From Certhia americana (taxonomy: Eukaryota > Chordata > Aves > Passeriformes > Certhiidae): DNA of 64,000 nucleotides. Of this stretch, positions 51,001 through 63,599 are shown piece by piece (within the stretch, counting starts at the first letter, position 1; every line of letters begins with the position of its first letter). The stretch is from the NCBI GenBank assembly GCA_018697195.1, contig CM031857.1, positions 63,839,698 through 63,903,697 on the forward strand, in the 5' to 3' direction. Under the pieces are notes generated by a model. It had not been told where the DNA came from and did not search any database. It saw only the letters and a list, made by a program, of their open reading frames with translations. Made by a program: the position numbers and the translations under genes.

Positions 51001-52075
51001 CTAACCAGCATAGTAATTTAGATGAATTTAGCTATTTTTATGTATGTACATTTAATTCAGGGCCTCAATTAAGTTGAGTACAGATGGTGCTCTGTGGCAT
51101 TTGAGATTTCTTAGTAGATTTCACCTGGCTTACAGAGTTGTTTCAGAAGGGCAGAGGTGTTCTCTAGAGCCTGTTATAGACATTATAAAGAAGTATCAGA
51201 AGCTCAAGGGTAGACCTTTAAATTAAGGAAAAAAAATTAAAATCCCACACTAAGTGCCTAAAACATGGAGCTAAATTGCACTGTCACTATTTCTTGGAAC
51301 AGAGAAATAATAGCTTTCATTTTGAAATCAAGAACATTAGTTTATTTGAAAATATTTTTGAATTGGAAAATCTGTTGAAACTGACAGCCACAAAAGAAAA
51401 AATTTGACACTGGAGTCTCATGAAAGAATTGATGACAAGCCATTTGTCCTCTCATTAATTAATTTGTCTAATCCTCTATAACACTTGTATTTCCTCCTGA
51501 AAGATAAACTTATTTTACATCTCATTGTCTTTTTCTTCTTTGTTGTATTTTTGTTCAAAATAATATGAGTCTACTTTAATTTCTCACAGTCATTGAAAAT
51601 ACTCCACAAAACACAGATACCTATTCATAAATATGTTTTGGCTTCATTTAGCAAGATTTTATGAATTATAATTTTTGTGGTTTTAAATATTACTGTTTAG
51701 GAAGAATTAATTTTTACACCATTTCAGAAGTTTATTTATTGGTCTGTTCTGTAATTAATTCTCTAACTCTCACATATAAAGTTTATTCTCTTATGTTTCC
51801 TATTTATAAAGACATTGGATAGTATTCTGTATTCTTTTTGTTTTTGATTTAATCCATAATGGATTTCTATCAAAAACACTTCTTTCTTCATCAGCTGAGT
51901 TTTTTAGGTGAGGAATGACAATAAGGATTTTTTTCTATTTTTTTATTAAATCATAATATGATTTAAATGAACTGAAGTTTTTTCTACTTCATTTCTTCAT
52001 ACAAGTTTTCTTGTCAGACTTTGTTTAAGTAGGTAAAGTTTATATCCAAGCTGTAGGAGAGACATGTTCTCTGTA

Positions 52076-52115
52076 ATGTATGGTATGTTCATTGATATGT
52101 ATGGTATGTTCATTC
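52076..52115. repeat. Two-copy tandem duplication, 21 bp period
   Basis: ATGTATGGTATGTTCATT occurs at 52076-52093 and 52097-52114, followed by different bases. It is a recent local duplication. Confidence 0.85.
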
Positions 52116-52830
52116 AGAGCAGCTGATCTTTTTGGCACAGGCTACTGCCTGCTCCCATCCTGAGAACAGGTGAGCACTCTCTTCTTCCCTTCATGGAATG
52201 TCATCCATGAAAGTAGAAGGAGGTAGGTAGTTTGCACCAGCTCATACACCTGTGCAATTAGGGCACAGTCAAAAGGTGCTCCAGTCAAGGTGAAAAGTGT
52301 TCCTGCAGACACTTTCCCTTCAGACACTGCTGATTACATTTTCTTCTATTGTCTTTAGAAGAAACACCCATATAGCTATGTCCTATGTTCTATTTGATTT
52401 TCCTTCATTATGTAAGAGATAAGAATGGCTACAACAGTAACATCCATCTAGAGGCCACTTCAGGTAGTAACCAGTCATATTATCTAAAAAAAACAAGTTT
52501 TGATATGGGTTATATGCTCTCTAATAAGTGACAAAATTGATTTTGGAATTCAACAGCTGCAGGAACAGTCATCACATCAAGCTATGCTTTGAATTCCTGG
52601 AAACTTTTAATTCCCACAGAGTAATTTCAGAGGGTTGACACAATATATTAACATTATGGTTCGATTACGTCATCTCGTTATCTGACACTTGTGACTTGAG
52701 ATATCTGTACTTGTAGGTTGAACCTAGTGATCAATATATCACTTTATGCCTCATTCTAATGTGACACCCATATAAAACAGCAGAATTCTCCATGGGAGGG
52801 GAAAGTAATTTTGACTCTCATGTGTATCTT

Positions 52831-53731
52831 TGTCCTGGTGGAAGACAGGGGGGGAAGAACTTAGTGCAGTGTGAGTGTGGCCAGGTTGTTACTCTATACC
52901 TGGCACATCATCGCCAAGGGACTTGGTTCTGGGAGGAATAGTTGGGCGCCCAACCAGAAGTGCAGCATTTTGCTTCCCTTCTCTACAGCAGAAAGGGGTT
53001 GGCATCAGCCCCTGCACACCTGTCCCCAAACGCCACCTCCTCCTGTTTTCTCTGCATCACAGCTAGAGGACATAGTGCTGAAAGGATAGTGGCAAAAATG
53101 TGAATTACCAGTAGTGCTGAGCCAACAGCACCGGCATGGGGGCTGCTGTGGGGAAAGGACCAGCAGGTCCCCTAGCCCAAGCAACGTTAGGAGAGCCCAG
53201 GTGACAGGAGCAAATCTGAGCCTGGTCCAGCCAAGACTAACTGAAAGGAGCAGAGGGGAGTGGTTGGAAGAGCGACAGTGACTTGTGGGACCCATCTCCA
53301 GAACAAAAGGGTGGTGGAAAGGGCGGCATAGGCAACTGGACAGAAATGAGTCCCAGTGAACCAGCAGCACCACCTGATCCAGATGACCTAGCTTGCAGGA
53401 AGGTCCTTCATTCTTTGTCATTTTTTAGGCTTGGGGAGGAGGCCTGGGAAATATTAGTTGAAGTGCTCCCCCACCATCTTGTCTTTGCTCCCACTGGCCA
53501 CTTTGTTTTGCTCCTTCTTGGTGGTGAACACCTTTCTGTGAATAAAATACCCTCTCTTTGCTAATAATACTACTGTTATTGTGCCTATCTTATTCCATTG
53601 CTTTGTGTTTTCAGAAAATTATTTTCTCAACCCACACTCTCTGATGCTGTCACTCCCTTACTAGAAAGGGTGGGAGGAAGGGGAGTGGCTTATTTGGAGT
53701 TTAATTTCTGTCTGATGTTCAAACCAGCACA
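52831..53731 (+). mobile_element. 901 bp solo LTR with near-matching target-site duplication
   Basis: It starts TGTCCTGGTGGAAGACAGG and ends AAACCAGCACA. The flanks are ATCTT (52826-52830) and ATTTT (53732-53736), a 5 bp duplication with one mismatch. The U5 end shares phrases with the ERVL-type LTRs here (TTCTCAACCCACAC, GAGTGGCTT, and a GTTCAAACCAG-type end), but the GC-rich U3/R body is different, so it is a separate related family. An AATAAA poly(A) signal is at 53540-53545 (GTGAATAAAATACCC). There is no internal retroviral region. Open frames of up to 138 codons on both strands come from the stop-poor GC-rich body. Confidence 0.75.
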
Positions 53732-56700
53732 ATTTTCCACCCAGAAGAAAAAGTTTAAAAGAGTTGTTTCTTAATAAGCCAGACTTTCAAACGTGGAAGG
53801 CATAATGTGACTAAACAGACTAGTTTTCAGTTTCCTTGAAGTCTTTGATCCCCACATTTTATAATGTATTTTAATAAGCAATTTTATAAGCATTTTAGTT
53901 TTAAAAAGAAAATTCCTCCACCATGTCACTAAGCCCAAAAGTTTGATTAGGCAGAGCAAATCAAGCAATATTTGACCTTAAAAAAAAAAATCCAAAACTT
54001 TCCAGAATTAAAGCCACAAATATTACTGAATTTGCAAAATTAAATAGTGAAAGGAGGAAGGGGAATAAAAGGAAAATACTTCAACGCTTCTTCCCTTGTT
54101 ATAGTTTTTCACTAAGCTCTTCTAGATTCTCAAGAAAGATCATGGTAAAATGAACCTAAGCTTTAGGAACCATGAAATGAAGAGATATCCCTCTTAAAAA
54201 ACAGTGAAATCAAAACATCCACATTCACAAATAGAATATTCTTCACACTGTTCAGGCTTTGCAAGCATATTGTTACAAAACTGGGTCATTTTCCTTAAAA
54301 AGAATAAAAATATTGCAAGTAAGAAAAATGCCAAAAATCATACCCAGAAAGTACATCAGTTAAGATGAAAGAAAGTAGGACAATTATATTTAATTTCTAT
54401 TTCTCACTAAAAGGCTTATAAACAATACTAGACAGAAATGACTTATTAGCTGCCATACGACTCTTCAGGACTTATCTGTATTTCAGACAGCCATGGAATT
54501 TTGACTTTCAATGTATCTAAAAATTAATATTTATTATACAGAGAGTAAAAAACCTTTTTTTTTCCTTTTTTTTACCACAAAATCCCGGTGCCCACTTTGC
54601 ATATTGAATATTGCATATTTATTTTCTAATCTGTCAGAAAAGATACTAAAATATTTCATCTTTGGACAAAATTATCAAGCAACATTCACATCAACATAGT
54701 TTCGTTGGGAGTTTTTTGGGTTTTGTTTTAGGTTTGGATTTTGGGGTTTTTTTGATGGCTGTCTTTTTGACCATCTTGGGGGCTGTTCTTAAGAATTTAA
54801 CTCTGTCTGGCAAATGATACTCTCTGTCCAATACAGACAGATTCTAGCAAAGATTGCTGTAACAAACAGTCTGTCTCAGCTGCAGACTGGGTTATTTCAC
54901 GTTCTGTCCTCATTTTGCTCAACAGCTTAGACATAACCTGAGCATCTTCTCTCAGTAATTATCTTGTCATTTTTGTTCTCAGAGGACTGGAACATATGAA
55001 AAACTTATTCATTAAAAATAGAATGTTACCTGATAAAAGCAGGGAATGAAAAGAAGACTGGCAGGGATAATAAAAATAACACCAGAAATTTATTATTGTG
55101 ATATAGGCTACACTAAAATTGTAGCAATACATAATATTTTCTTTTAGGAAAAAGGAAGGGCTTTTGCCAAAGTCAACAAATGTCTGAAAGCTCCTTTTAA
55201 ATTTGTAAATCAGCCACATTAACACCTAGGTGTCTAGCTCTGTAGTGCTCTAGTTATGTAACTGAATTTTCATTTAGCATGGCTATTTGCTAAGTTACAC
55301 ATCCTCTACTACCAGCTTAAATTGATGTAGATTCACTGCACACTTTCATTTATATTTTACAAACACAAAGCATTATCTGATCTGTGTTTTGTTGTCATAT
55401 CTTTCCCTGTATGTTGACTTACACCTCTAGTGCTTTATTATAATAACTGAACATAAACATTCTTCACTTAAAATATAATAGAAGAGGCTGTTGGAAGAAT
55501 ATTGTATTTGAAAACCTTCTAGCCAATCCACAATCAAAGTCAAAAAGCAAGCAAACATCTGCATCTGAATTTACCTGTAAGATCTTAAAACTGCAATTTA
55601 ACTGTTAAAATTTAGAATATGATTAAAAGTGTGATATTAGGCAATACTATGAAATTTCTTAGACTAGTGATTCAATTATCTATTCCAAATACACAGCTTC
55701 TTTTGGAAAAGTAGTAACATTAATAAAAATAATTTATACTTCTTTAGAGTAGATTATGATAAAGAGAAACATACACATAAGTCCTAACTTCAGATACTGG
55801 AATGATGGGAGCAAATTAAGTACTGAGATAGATGCTTCTGCTAATATATTATTAAGGTATGATTTCATATTTGTCACATAGCCCTTTTTCAACAAGTCAG
55901 TTTTCTTTTACTAAAGTAGATGGTGTTTTACAGAGAGAGAATGGGTACCACACCCCTGGGAAGAAAAACAAGAAGTCAAAAGCTAAATTTTATGATGAGC
56001 TTCTTTTAATGGAAAGTTCAGAAAGATTTAGAAGACATGTATGTGGTGATTCTCTGTGACTTTAAAAGAAAAACTTTAAAATATATCTGATATGACCTAG
56101 AAATTCCCCAGCGTTTGCATATCTTCTTCATCCTTACCTGAATCTTGTATTCCTACCACAATATGCAAAGGTCTTTCTTTGCTAGTGGAATAGGGACAAT
56201 TAAGGTCTGAGATGGCACATCATTATTTTCAACTTTACGCTTATAATGCAAAATTTTGCAAAACTAAGAGATTAGCTACTTGTTTGAAAATGTCTGGAAA
56301 GCCATCCAGCTCTGCTCAGTCTCTACTCACAGAATTTCTGATTGGCTGTATGTCAATTATTTGAATAGCAGGTCATGTGGGAGGAGGTTTATTTACATTC
56401 TTATAAAATATTAATATATACTTAGAAAGTACCAATTCTAAATTGGTAAAGTGAAATATTTTACATTAAGAATCCCAGTGCAATTAATCTGATTCCCACA
56501 AATATAACTCCTTTTCACTCAAATAGAACAAGTAAATTATAACTTATTTATATATCAATGAAAATTGCATATTTCTCCTTCTTTCACTGCATGGGTGACT
56601 AAGACACTTAATGTACTTTTATTCATAGTAAATAAAATAATTGCTTGATCATGAGATTTAGCTAAGGCCATCTAATGTGAACTAACTTTTTTTAAGAGAG

Positions 56701-57403
56701 AAAATTTCGTGCTTCTTTCTCTTCATCTTTTTCAATCCCTGTGTGAGAAGTAGTTGGGAGGACTCTGTGCTTGGTATATGTGAAGCAGTCAAATTGCTGT
56801 AATAAACTACAATAAACTTCATTACTGAAGTGAGAAAAGAAAAGAAGTAGTAGTTCTTTGGCTTACAATTTTCCTCATTCAGACTAGAAAACTTTTAGAT
56901 AACTCAGAGAAGAGTGAAAGAAGTTGACTTCCATAATAACATAGACTGTCCCACTTTTGTGAAAGCATGTTTGGTAATATGCAAACAAACCTGGGTCCTG
57001 AAATTTTATTCTGAAATTGTATTCTGAAATCTTTATCCAAGCAAATGTCTGTGAAGTGATAATTGTTAAGCACAGAAGCCCATCCAAAATCAGTGAAAAC
57101 TGAAGGAAAACTGAAGGAAAACTGAAAGTCCTTGGGCAATTTGTATGTCACCTGATTATATGTCATGCATTTATTAACAGTGCAGGGCATCCTGCTAAAC
57201 TTTAGTGAATGAACGCATGTAAAGTCTCAGATCTCTTTACAGGAGTTTTCAGCAGATGAGTCATCATTATCAATCCCTAAAATAACATAGTTCTTTTCCT
57301 TTGTCATGTTTACAACTTACGGTAATTACACCAAAAAAAATCTCTGAAAGAAGACGAAATAAGTTTTAATATATAATGTGAAAATCTGAAAGAAATGTGA
57401 ATG
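53732..57403. other. Unique AT-rich non-coding DNA
   Basis: No repeat family or gene is recognised. A T/G tract with GGGG-T7 is at 54703-54758, and a three-copy 11 bp tandem repeat is at 57095-57127. Confidence 0.55.
57095..57127. repeat. Three-copy tandem repeat, 11 bp unit
   Basis: The unit GAAAACTGAAG is repeated three times with a single change at the last position. Confidence 0.9.
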
Positions 57404-57472
57404 TTTCCTGTTTTATGTATTTATGTATCAGCATTTCATATATCATACATACATGTATCATGAAACAGGAAA
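57404..57472. repeat. 69 bp imperfect hairpin
   Basis: Perfect 10 bp arms TTTCCTGTTT (57404-57413) and AAACAGGAAA (57463-57472) close the base. The stem continues inward with a G-U/T-G wobble, ATG/CAT, small bulges at about 57458 and 57454-57455, and a second block in which TATGTAT pairs with ATACATA. That leaves a terminal loop of about 12 bases (57431-57442). Size and shape resemble a microRNA precursor, but the AT-rich inner stem is weak and no expression evidence is available. Confidence 0.6.
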
Positions 57473-59851
57473 TTGGAGGTCGAAATGTGGGAAATATGGT
57501 ATCAAAGATCTGAAATTTGCTTTAGAACACATTGAGCCAAACCACTGCCTTCCTGGTGAATAAATTGAAATGGATTCTTTAACCTACAATATTTCTGTGA
57601 CTCAGCACTCTGATCAGGAAAAAGAATTTACATTATCTCAACTTGAAGAACACTAGATTTCCATAGCTCCTTATATTTAAATAGGTGACTAAATGTTTTG
57701 GAAAATCACAAAAATTACAAACTAAATATCTAAATCTAGAATTTGTCTTCAGGTATTTCAGCCATGGCTTCAATCCAAACTCTTTCTCATCCTCATCTGA
57801 TCTTCCATTTTGAAAGAAGTAAGAAATAAGGAAGTCCTGTAGAAAGTTGAACTAAGTACACAATTTGAAATATTTTAATTTTATCAGGTATTTTCATTTT
57901 TGTAATTTAAAAAGGTATATTCTAGTACAGGTTTACCTATGCACTCATAAAAAAATATCAGATTATCATTTCGGTTGACAAATAAAAATTAAATTATTAG
58001 TAAATGTTATTCATGTTGGACAGAGTGACTACTCTGCTTGAAAACTACCACTCAATCATTACACTGGAAACTTTTGGAAGAATGAGGAATCAATTGCTTC
58101 ATTTAGTAGTTTAACCTCAAAATTATTATCAAAGGGCTGTTGTATTTGGTTTTTGGTTTCTGTTGGGGTTTTTTTGGTTTTTTTGGGTTTTTTTTTAATA
58201 GCAGAAATATTTATTGATTAATTTTGAGTGATTTAGAGCATGATGGACTCATTGTGGTATCTGTCTGACTCGTTCACAGTTCATTCTTGCAACCACGATT
58301 CACTTAAAGAAACCTTGATTTATGGGTGACTTTGGCTTTAATGTGTATATTTTGGACTATTTTATGCTTGTAACAAGCATAACCTTGGGCAGTTTGAAAA
58401 GACACTATCTGTTGCATGGAAACTGTCTTCCTGCCTTTGTACTTTGATTCTAAAATTGCAGGGACTGTAAAGTATTTGATTCCTTTCTTCTTTCTCTATG
58501 AATAGAAAATTACTCTTACTGCATCTATTTTCCATTCCTTAATTATTTATGAAAAAATAAAAGTCAACAGCTGAAAATAAGCCTCTAAAATGGCTTTAAA
58601 AAAGGTTCTTTAAAATAGACATACAGTCAAATTATTGTTTTCCAGAATCAAAAGTTCATAGAGTTATCATGGATATTAAATCAAGAGGGATCTATGAAAT
58701 AACTTTTCCCCAGATGCATAGAAATCAATTCTTGTCCTCTATTAGTCTGAGCTTTACAACATCTGAATTTAAATCACGGATAGACATGTGGAGGCGTAAA
58801 GACACAGATTCAGGCAGCACATCTCATGGATTTAGTCTGGAATTCATTTGTTTCATCTTTAAATATTTGCAAAAGAGACATGTATATTTGTCTTCCTGGA
58901 TTTTTTTATGGTGAAGAGAGAAAAATAGGCACTTGCACAGAACAATTAATCTGAAAATGTTAAGTGTCTGCTTTATGATGGAGTGAATCATTCCCCTAGA
59001 TGAGCCTGTTTCTCTCCACTGATCATAAAGACAGTCTAAACATCTAACTCAGATGGAGAGAGCTGTACCACAGATGCCTGTGTGCGATCAGATGATCTCA
59101 TTTTCCAGGTGCTGCTTTCACAAAGTCTGTTCTCTACATTCTTGATAAACTGTTAGCTTTCAGAATACTTCCTGTCTTAATTTGAATCTTGGCCAGCATT
59201 TTCTTAGTACAGGTGGCTTGTAAATAAAAGTCAAAGATCATTTCTACTACGCAATCTAATATGGACTACTAACATTTCCAGAGAGTAAAAGAGTTTAACA
59301 CAGTGCATGTGACATTCTGCACTGATTCTGGTGTCAGAGAGTAGTTATGAGCATGTTTAACTTACTGAATGTAGTCCGCGTGGCAGTGATTTCCACACTT
59401 GCTACAAGCAAAAATTCTGAACAAGTTGTACACACAGGAATCATGTCTTACTCTCCATTTTGATCTCAGTCTAAGTATTTTCATTCCACGTAACCACAAT
59501 CAGTTCAAGCAGGCCTGATAATTTGGGACACATGTCCTGTGGTTGCCATTAACAATGTAAAATTGTATTCCAGAGCTCCATTTAAATCTCTGTTTAAATT
59601 ACTATCCATTTGCATCCAGTAATGGTCATATAATGAGAAAGTATAAAATTTTGTGACAGTTTTCATTTGGTATCTCTTTCCTCTCTCCTTCTCGGGTCAT
59701 TTTAGTGATTACAGCATTCTCAAAGCTTTCATTCAAATCTCTTACATACTCACAGGAACAGTTAGGAAGTTTCCACAACCCTGACTTCAATCCAGTCAAG
59801 CTCTTCTTTACTTTGGGGATATTGTAGTGTTGATTTATAGATTCCTTCTGC
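57473..59851. other. Unique AT-rich non-coding DNA
   Basis: No feature is recognised except a T/G tract with GGGG-T7 at 58141-58196. The plus open frame at 58669-58914 (81 codons) has no identifiable domain. Confidence 0.55.
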
Positions 59852-59975
59852 AGAATCATATAATTAGAAATTGTTTGGTGTAGAAAGGGACTTTAAAGAT
59901 CATCTAGTTCCAGCTTCCCTGCCATGGGCAGGGACACCTGCCACTACATCACGCTGCAAAGCATCAACAGATCTT
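59852..59975 (-). mobile_element. CR1 LINE, 3' terminal fragment, minus strand
   Basis: The plus strand reads GCAGAATCATATAATTAG, then GGGACTTTAAAGATCATCTA, GTTCCAGCTTCCCTGCCATG and GGCAGGGACACCTGCCACTA. This is the reverse complement of the CR1 3' end, cut off after about 120 bases. It is a very short 5'-truncated insertion. Confidence 0.88.
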
Positions 59976-61414
59976 TGTTTTAATAGAAATACAGTAAGTG
60001 TACTAACACTATTTAACACAGGGAACAAGATAAATTATTCCAACAAAGAACACTTGAAAAACTGTGGCAAACAACTCTGGACACTGAAACAGCCTCCAAG
60101 CTTTAGGAGATAAAAAATAATTTTGTGACACTTAGAAAATGCAGGACATTGAAATATCACAGGATAAAGCATCGTCCCCATGATCCAACTGCATGCAAGA
60201 CACTATTTTCTATTTATAGGTATCCTGAATTTCAATCATATTATCAGCTACCTGCTGAGGCTGGCAACATATCTAATTTCATGTTGTGCCACCTGACTGC
60301 TTTTTCTCTAAAAAACATTTTCCAGTCTTATTTTCAGTGACCTAGCAAAGGTTAGCCATAAATCTTTTTCTCAGCAAGGGTGCTGATAGTTTAAGAGCTT
60401 CCCTAATAAGCAATGCTATATTTCTGAGCTTATAACCTGAACAGCATGAACTACCATGTCTTACTTTTATTTAGATAGGGCTATGTAAATCCAACAGGTT
60501 AGTGAAAAATTTGGAGATTTTTTTGTGTATCTGTGTCTGATAGACTATTTGTTTTATTTGTGCTTATTCAGTCATGTTTTGCTGTGACTGATGAATACTA
60601 CCTTGTCATACCGTCTGCTTCACTGTCTTTTCTGTAAGTAAACTAGAATTGAATATTTCTTATATACAGGATCCTCTTATTTAAAATAATGAAAATAAAA
60701 TTTTTTAGTCATAAATGTGATACAATTGTTTCCATTTATTTTAGAATATGTAAGATATTATTTGGGATATAAAGCAATTTTTTAAACAAAAAAAAAGACC
60801 CCTAGGGTCCATTTTCCAAACTTAGCTTAGCATTCATCTGTTTCATCATATCCCTGTATCAGACATTAGGACAATGTGTCCACGTTGTTCTCATTTAAGA
60901 TAATTGTGCTTTCTAGGAAGTGCTGATTTTTCAAATCCACCAAATTATTTATAGCCCAAGAGGGGTTTTTTTTGTCTGTCAGAAAACTACTCTTACCATA
61001 CTTAAATGGTGATCCTGATGAAAAGTCTGATGATAAAATAACAGTGAAATTTTGAACCATCAAAAAATCTGTACTAATGTAGTTCATAAAGTGCTGTGGG
61101 GGTTTGACCACTCCTAGATTCCTGTGGGAGGAAAAGGATTGGAAGTCCATTATATTTTGATACATGTCCTTTCATAGTCATCAAATACCTCAGACTTTAG
61201 TTGCAAACAAGTGTCTTTTATGGTCTCCCATTTGCCAAAAGACAGAATGCAATCCCTCCAAGCTCATAAACAAAAGAAAACAAACTTAAATATTAGTCTG
61301 TAGCTTTTTCAGAGCATAACATGTTCACATAATATTTGAAAGACATGAGATAAAAATATGACATAAAAAAGAAAGATAAATATGACAAAAAATATAGAAA
61401 TCTCTTGATTTCAA
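59976..61414. other. AT-rich non-coding DNA
   Basis: No feature is recognised. A GGGG-T8 motif is at 60962-60973, and an open frame of about 100 codons on the minus strand at 60866-61165 has no domain. Confidence 0.55.
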
Positions 61415-61987
61415 CTATGTAAAAGTAAATTTGGAGTCCACTGAGCTTTCCATTTTTCTTATAAATGATAGCCTAGAACTGATATAATTGTAAATAATAC
61501 AAGGACCCGATCTGATTTTGATTTTCTTTCTGTCACAAAACTCAGAGTAATATATTAGTTTAGAACAAAAATCATTGTAAAGGCTATTTTCAAAAGCACT
61601 GCTCCTGGAGAAAGCTAAGTAGAAAGATACAAAGCTTGACCCTACCAAGCCTGTTATGGATAAATGAAAACGTATGATTTCAACATTGTATTGGCTAAAG
61701 TTCATTAAATTCACAACCAGGTAGACTATGTTAAAGTACTCAATATATTTTCTCATGAGGATATTTATGAATGGTAGTATGACATGATGTGTAGAATCCG
61801 TGTATGGTGTACATATCATATTGCTCAAAAAGAGTAAGCAGAAAATGATAAGCAGACAATATGAAAGAACATATCCTCTTTCAGATGTAGATCTAAAATT
61901 TAGGCTACTCCTGTAGCCTAAGATATAATTTCTACTTAGGACTGTTACAGTAGTGTAACACACTGCAACAGTGGCCTTTTTGGCCAT
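61415..61987 (-). CDS. Unidentified 190-codon open frame (doubtful gene)
   Basis: This is the longest uninterrupted frame in the window that does not cross N or low-complexity DNA. It begins at an ATG (complement of 61985-61987, with an in-frame stop three codons upstream) and ends at TAG. The predicted protein starts MAKKATVAVCYTT, has one strongly hydrophobic stretch at residues about 40-58 (YVLSYCLLIIFCLLFL) that could span a membrane, a second moderately hydrophobic stretch at about 86-97, and a basic, serine-rich C-terminus. It has no motif or family I recognise. Composition (F, I, L, S, Y, N rich) is what AT-rich non-coding DNA yields. No promoter, Kozak-like start or splice context supports it. 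It may be a chance frame, an exon of an unknown gene or a decayed gene. Confidence 0.15.
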   Translation of the reverse strand: MAKKATVAVCYTTVTVLSRNYILGYRSSLNFRSTSERGYVLSYCLLIIFCLLFLSNMICTPYTDSTHHVILPFINILMRKYIEYFNIVYLVVNLMNFSQYNVEIIRFHLSITGLVGSSFVSFYLAFSRSSAFENSLYNDFCSKLIYYSEFCDRKKIKIRSGPCIIYNYISSRLSFIRKMESSVDSKFTFT

Positions 61988-62898
61988 TAACTGTCATTAT
62001 TCACATTATCTACTAAGAGAGAATAAACAAGTTTTAATAATTCTATGGATACAAATAGTTTCCAATTTAAAAACAAACAAACGAACAAAAACCCCAAACC
62101 AATGTGCAGGGATGAAATTATTTGTCTTTTTTTGTTTGTTTGTTTTTAACTATGATTATTATTTTTCCAATAATTTCTAAATCCAAAATATTTGAATGCA
62201 CTATAGAAGGCAGATTCACATGCAGTTACTTTCTGTGCTGGTCACTTATACAATGCATCAAAAAGAGGAGACAGTGTAGCAGTAAATTTATGAATGTTCA
62301 GAAGGTCATCAAATCTCCTCATTACAGCCATAACACAAAATAACAAGAGTTCTGAAACTTTAGGAAATGCTCAGATTTTGTCTTTAAGAAAGCCTGGGGA
62401 GCCAAGTCTTCACCATGAATTCGAATCACAAAATTTCAGAAGTTTGGCTGTCTTGCTGTCTGTTACTACTCATATTCCCATTTTCATGGAAACTGCTGTT
62501 GTACTGACTGAAAAATGGGATAAGGTGCTTTAACATAATTGCTACTTTACACCACCCTGTTTTGCTTTTATGTTCAAAATGGAGATTATTTCAAAGTACC
62601 ATTTTCCATATTCATCTTGCTGACATGAGTTTCTATGGAAACAGGAAAAAGTAATAGCTGAGTCCCAGGAACTCCTGCTCAACTCAGTGACAAAACCTAG
62701 AAGAATTCCACTCTGAGCAGAAAGAGAAAACCAATTCGAATTCTATTCTATAATGGCTAACAAGTTTTTGTTAATGAATTTTTTGAAGAGAATTAAGAAA
62801 TTCTTTTCACTGTGGTGCTCTAGAAAGTTTATCATCCATTATTTTTCCTTAGTACTATATAAAATACATTAATATGGGGTATGTTTCTGTTTAGAATT
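61988..62898. other. AT-rich non-coding DNA
   Basis: No feature is recognised. It includes a short AAAC-type tract at 62070-62100. Confidence 0.55.
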
Positions 62899-63066
62899 AA
62901 AAAAACAAACAAACAAAAAACACCAACAAAAACACAAACAAACAAACAAACAAAAAACCCACAACCCCCTTCAAAAAGACCCCAAAACCCCAAAAAAACA
63001 ACACCAAACAAAAAAACAACCCCCCCCCCCCAAAAAAAAAAAAAAAAAACAAACAAAAAAACCCCT
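62899..63066. repeat. A/C low-complexity tract
   Basis: About 170 bases almost free of G and T on the plus strand: irregular AAAC and AACAA units, then C12 (63020-63031) and an A run. The open frames on both strands (lysine/threonine/proline on plus, phenylalanine/glycine/valine on minus) are artefacts. It is the complement of the T/G tracts found elsewhere in the window and the longest of them. Confidence 0.95.
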
Positions 63067-63599
63067 CCAAATCAAAAAGGCATAGAAAATGTCTACCCTG
63101 ACTTTGTAAAGAAAATTCTAATTTTCTTTCTTCAGGAAATCGACTCATTCAACAAGGCTTAGTGACTGAAATCTAGCATGGTGTACTAAAAATTAGGCAG
63201 TAAAAGTTTTTATTTCCAGCTTTCACAAGACAAAAGAAGAATATTGTTTCAATTAAATCTATAAATATAATGTAAGAGAAACAGGTTGATTTTTACTTTT
63301 TTGGTTTAATAGAAAATTTATTTGTTTGAAGAATTCTTTTAATTTTATAAGTATATTTGTAGTGCAACACCTTGAATGAGGTAAAGATGCTTGAAACAAA
63401 ACATGGCTGTAGTTTTGCTACAGTTGAATATTACATTCAGGTGTTACTCCATTTCCGATCTCCATTGAAATGAGTTGAAAATCTCTCATGGATAAACTTA
63501 TGCAACTCACTCCAGTGCTGAATCAGAATGACCCCCAAGGATTTTACAAGTTTCATTGCTGTCCATTCTTAAGTATGATTAAATGCAATATTATCATGG
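63067..63599. other. AT-rich non-coding DNA
   Basis: No feature is recognised between the low-complexity tract and the terminal CR1. Confidence 0.55.

Larger units (their letters stand above)
46221..52830. other. Unique AT-rich non-coding DNA
   Basis: No repeat family or gene is recognised. It contains a T24 run (46546-46569), an A/C tract (49694-49788), a putative regulatory cluster at 47.9-48.0 kb and a short 21 bp tandem duplication at 52076. Confidence 0.55.

Noticed and set aside
53005..53421. 138-codon minus open frame
   Set aside because: It lies antisense within the GC-rich body of an LTR, where stops are rare; the plus strand is also open over much of it.
62832..63162. Plus and minus frames rich in Lys/Pro or Phe/Gly at 62.8-63.2 kb
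   Set aside because: They translate the A/C low-complexity tract.
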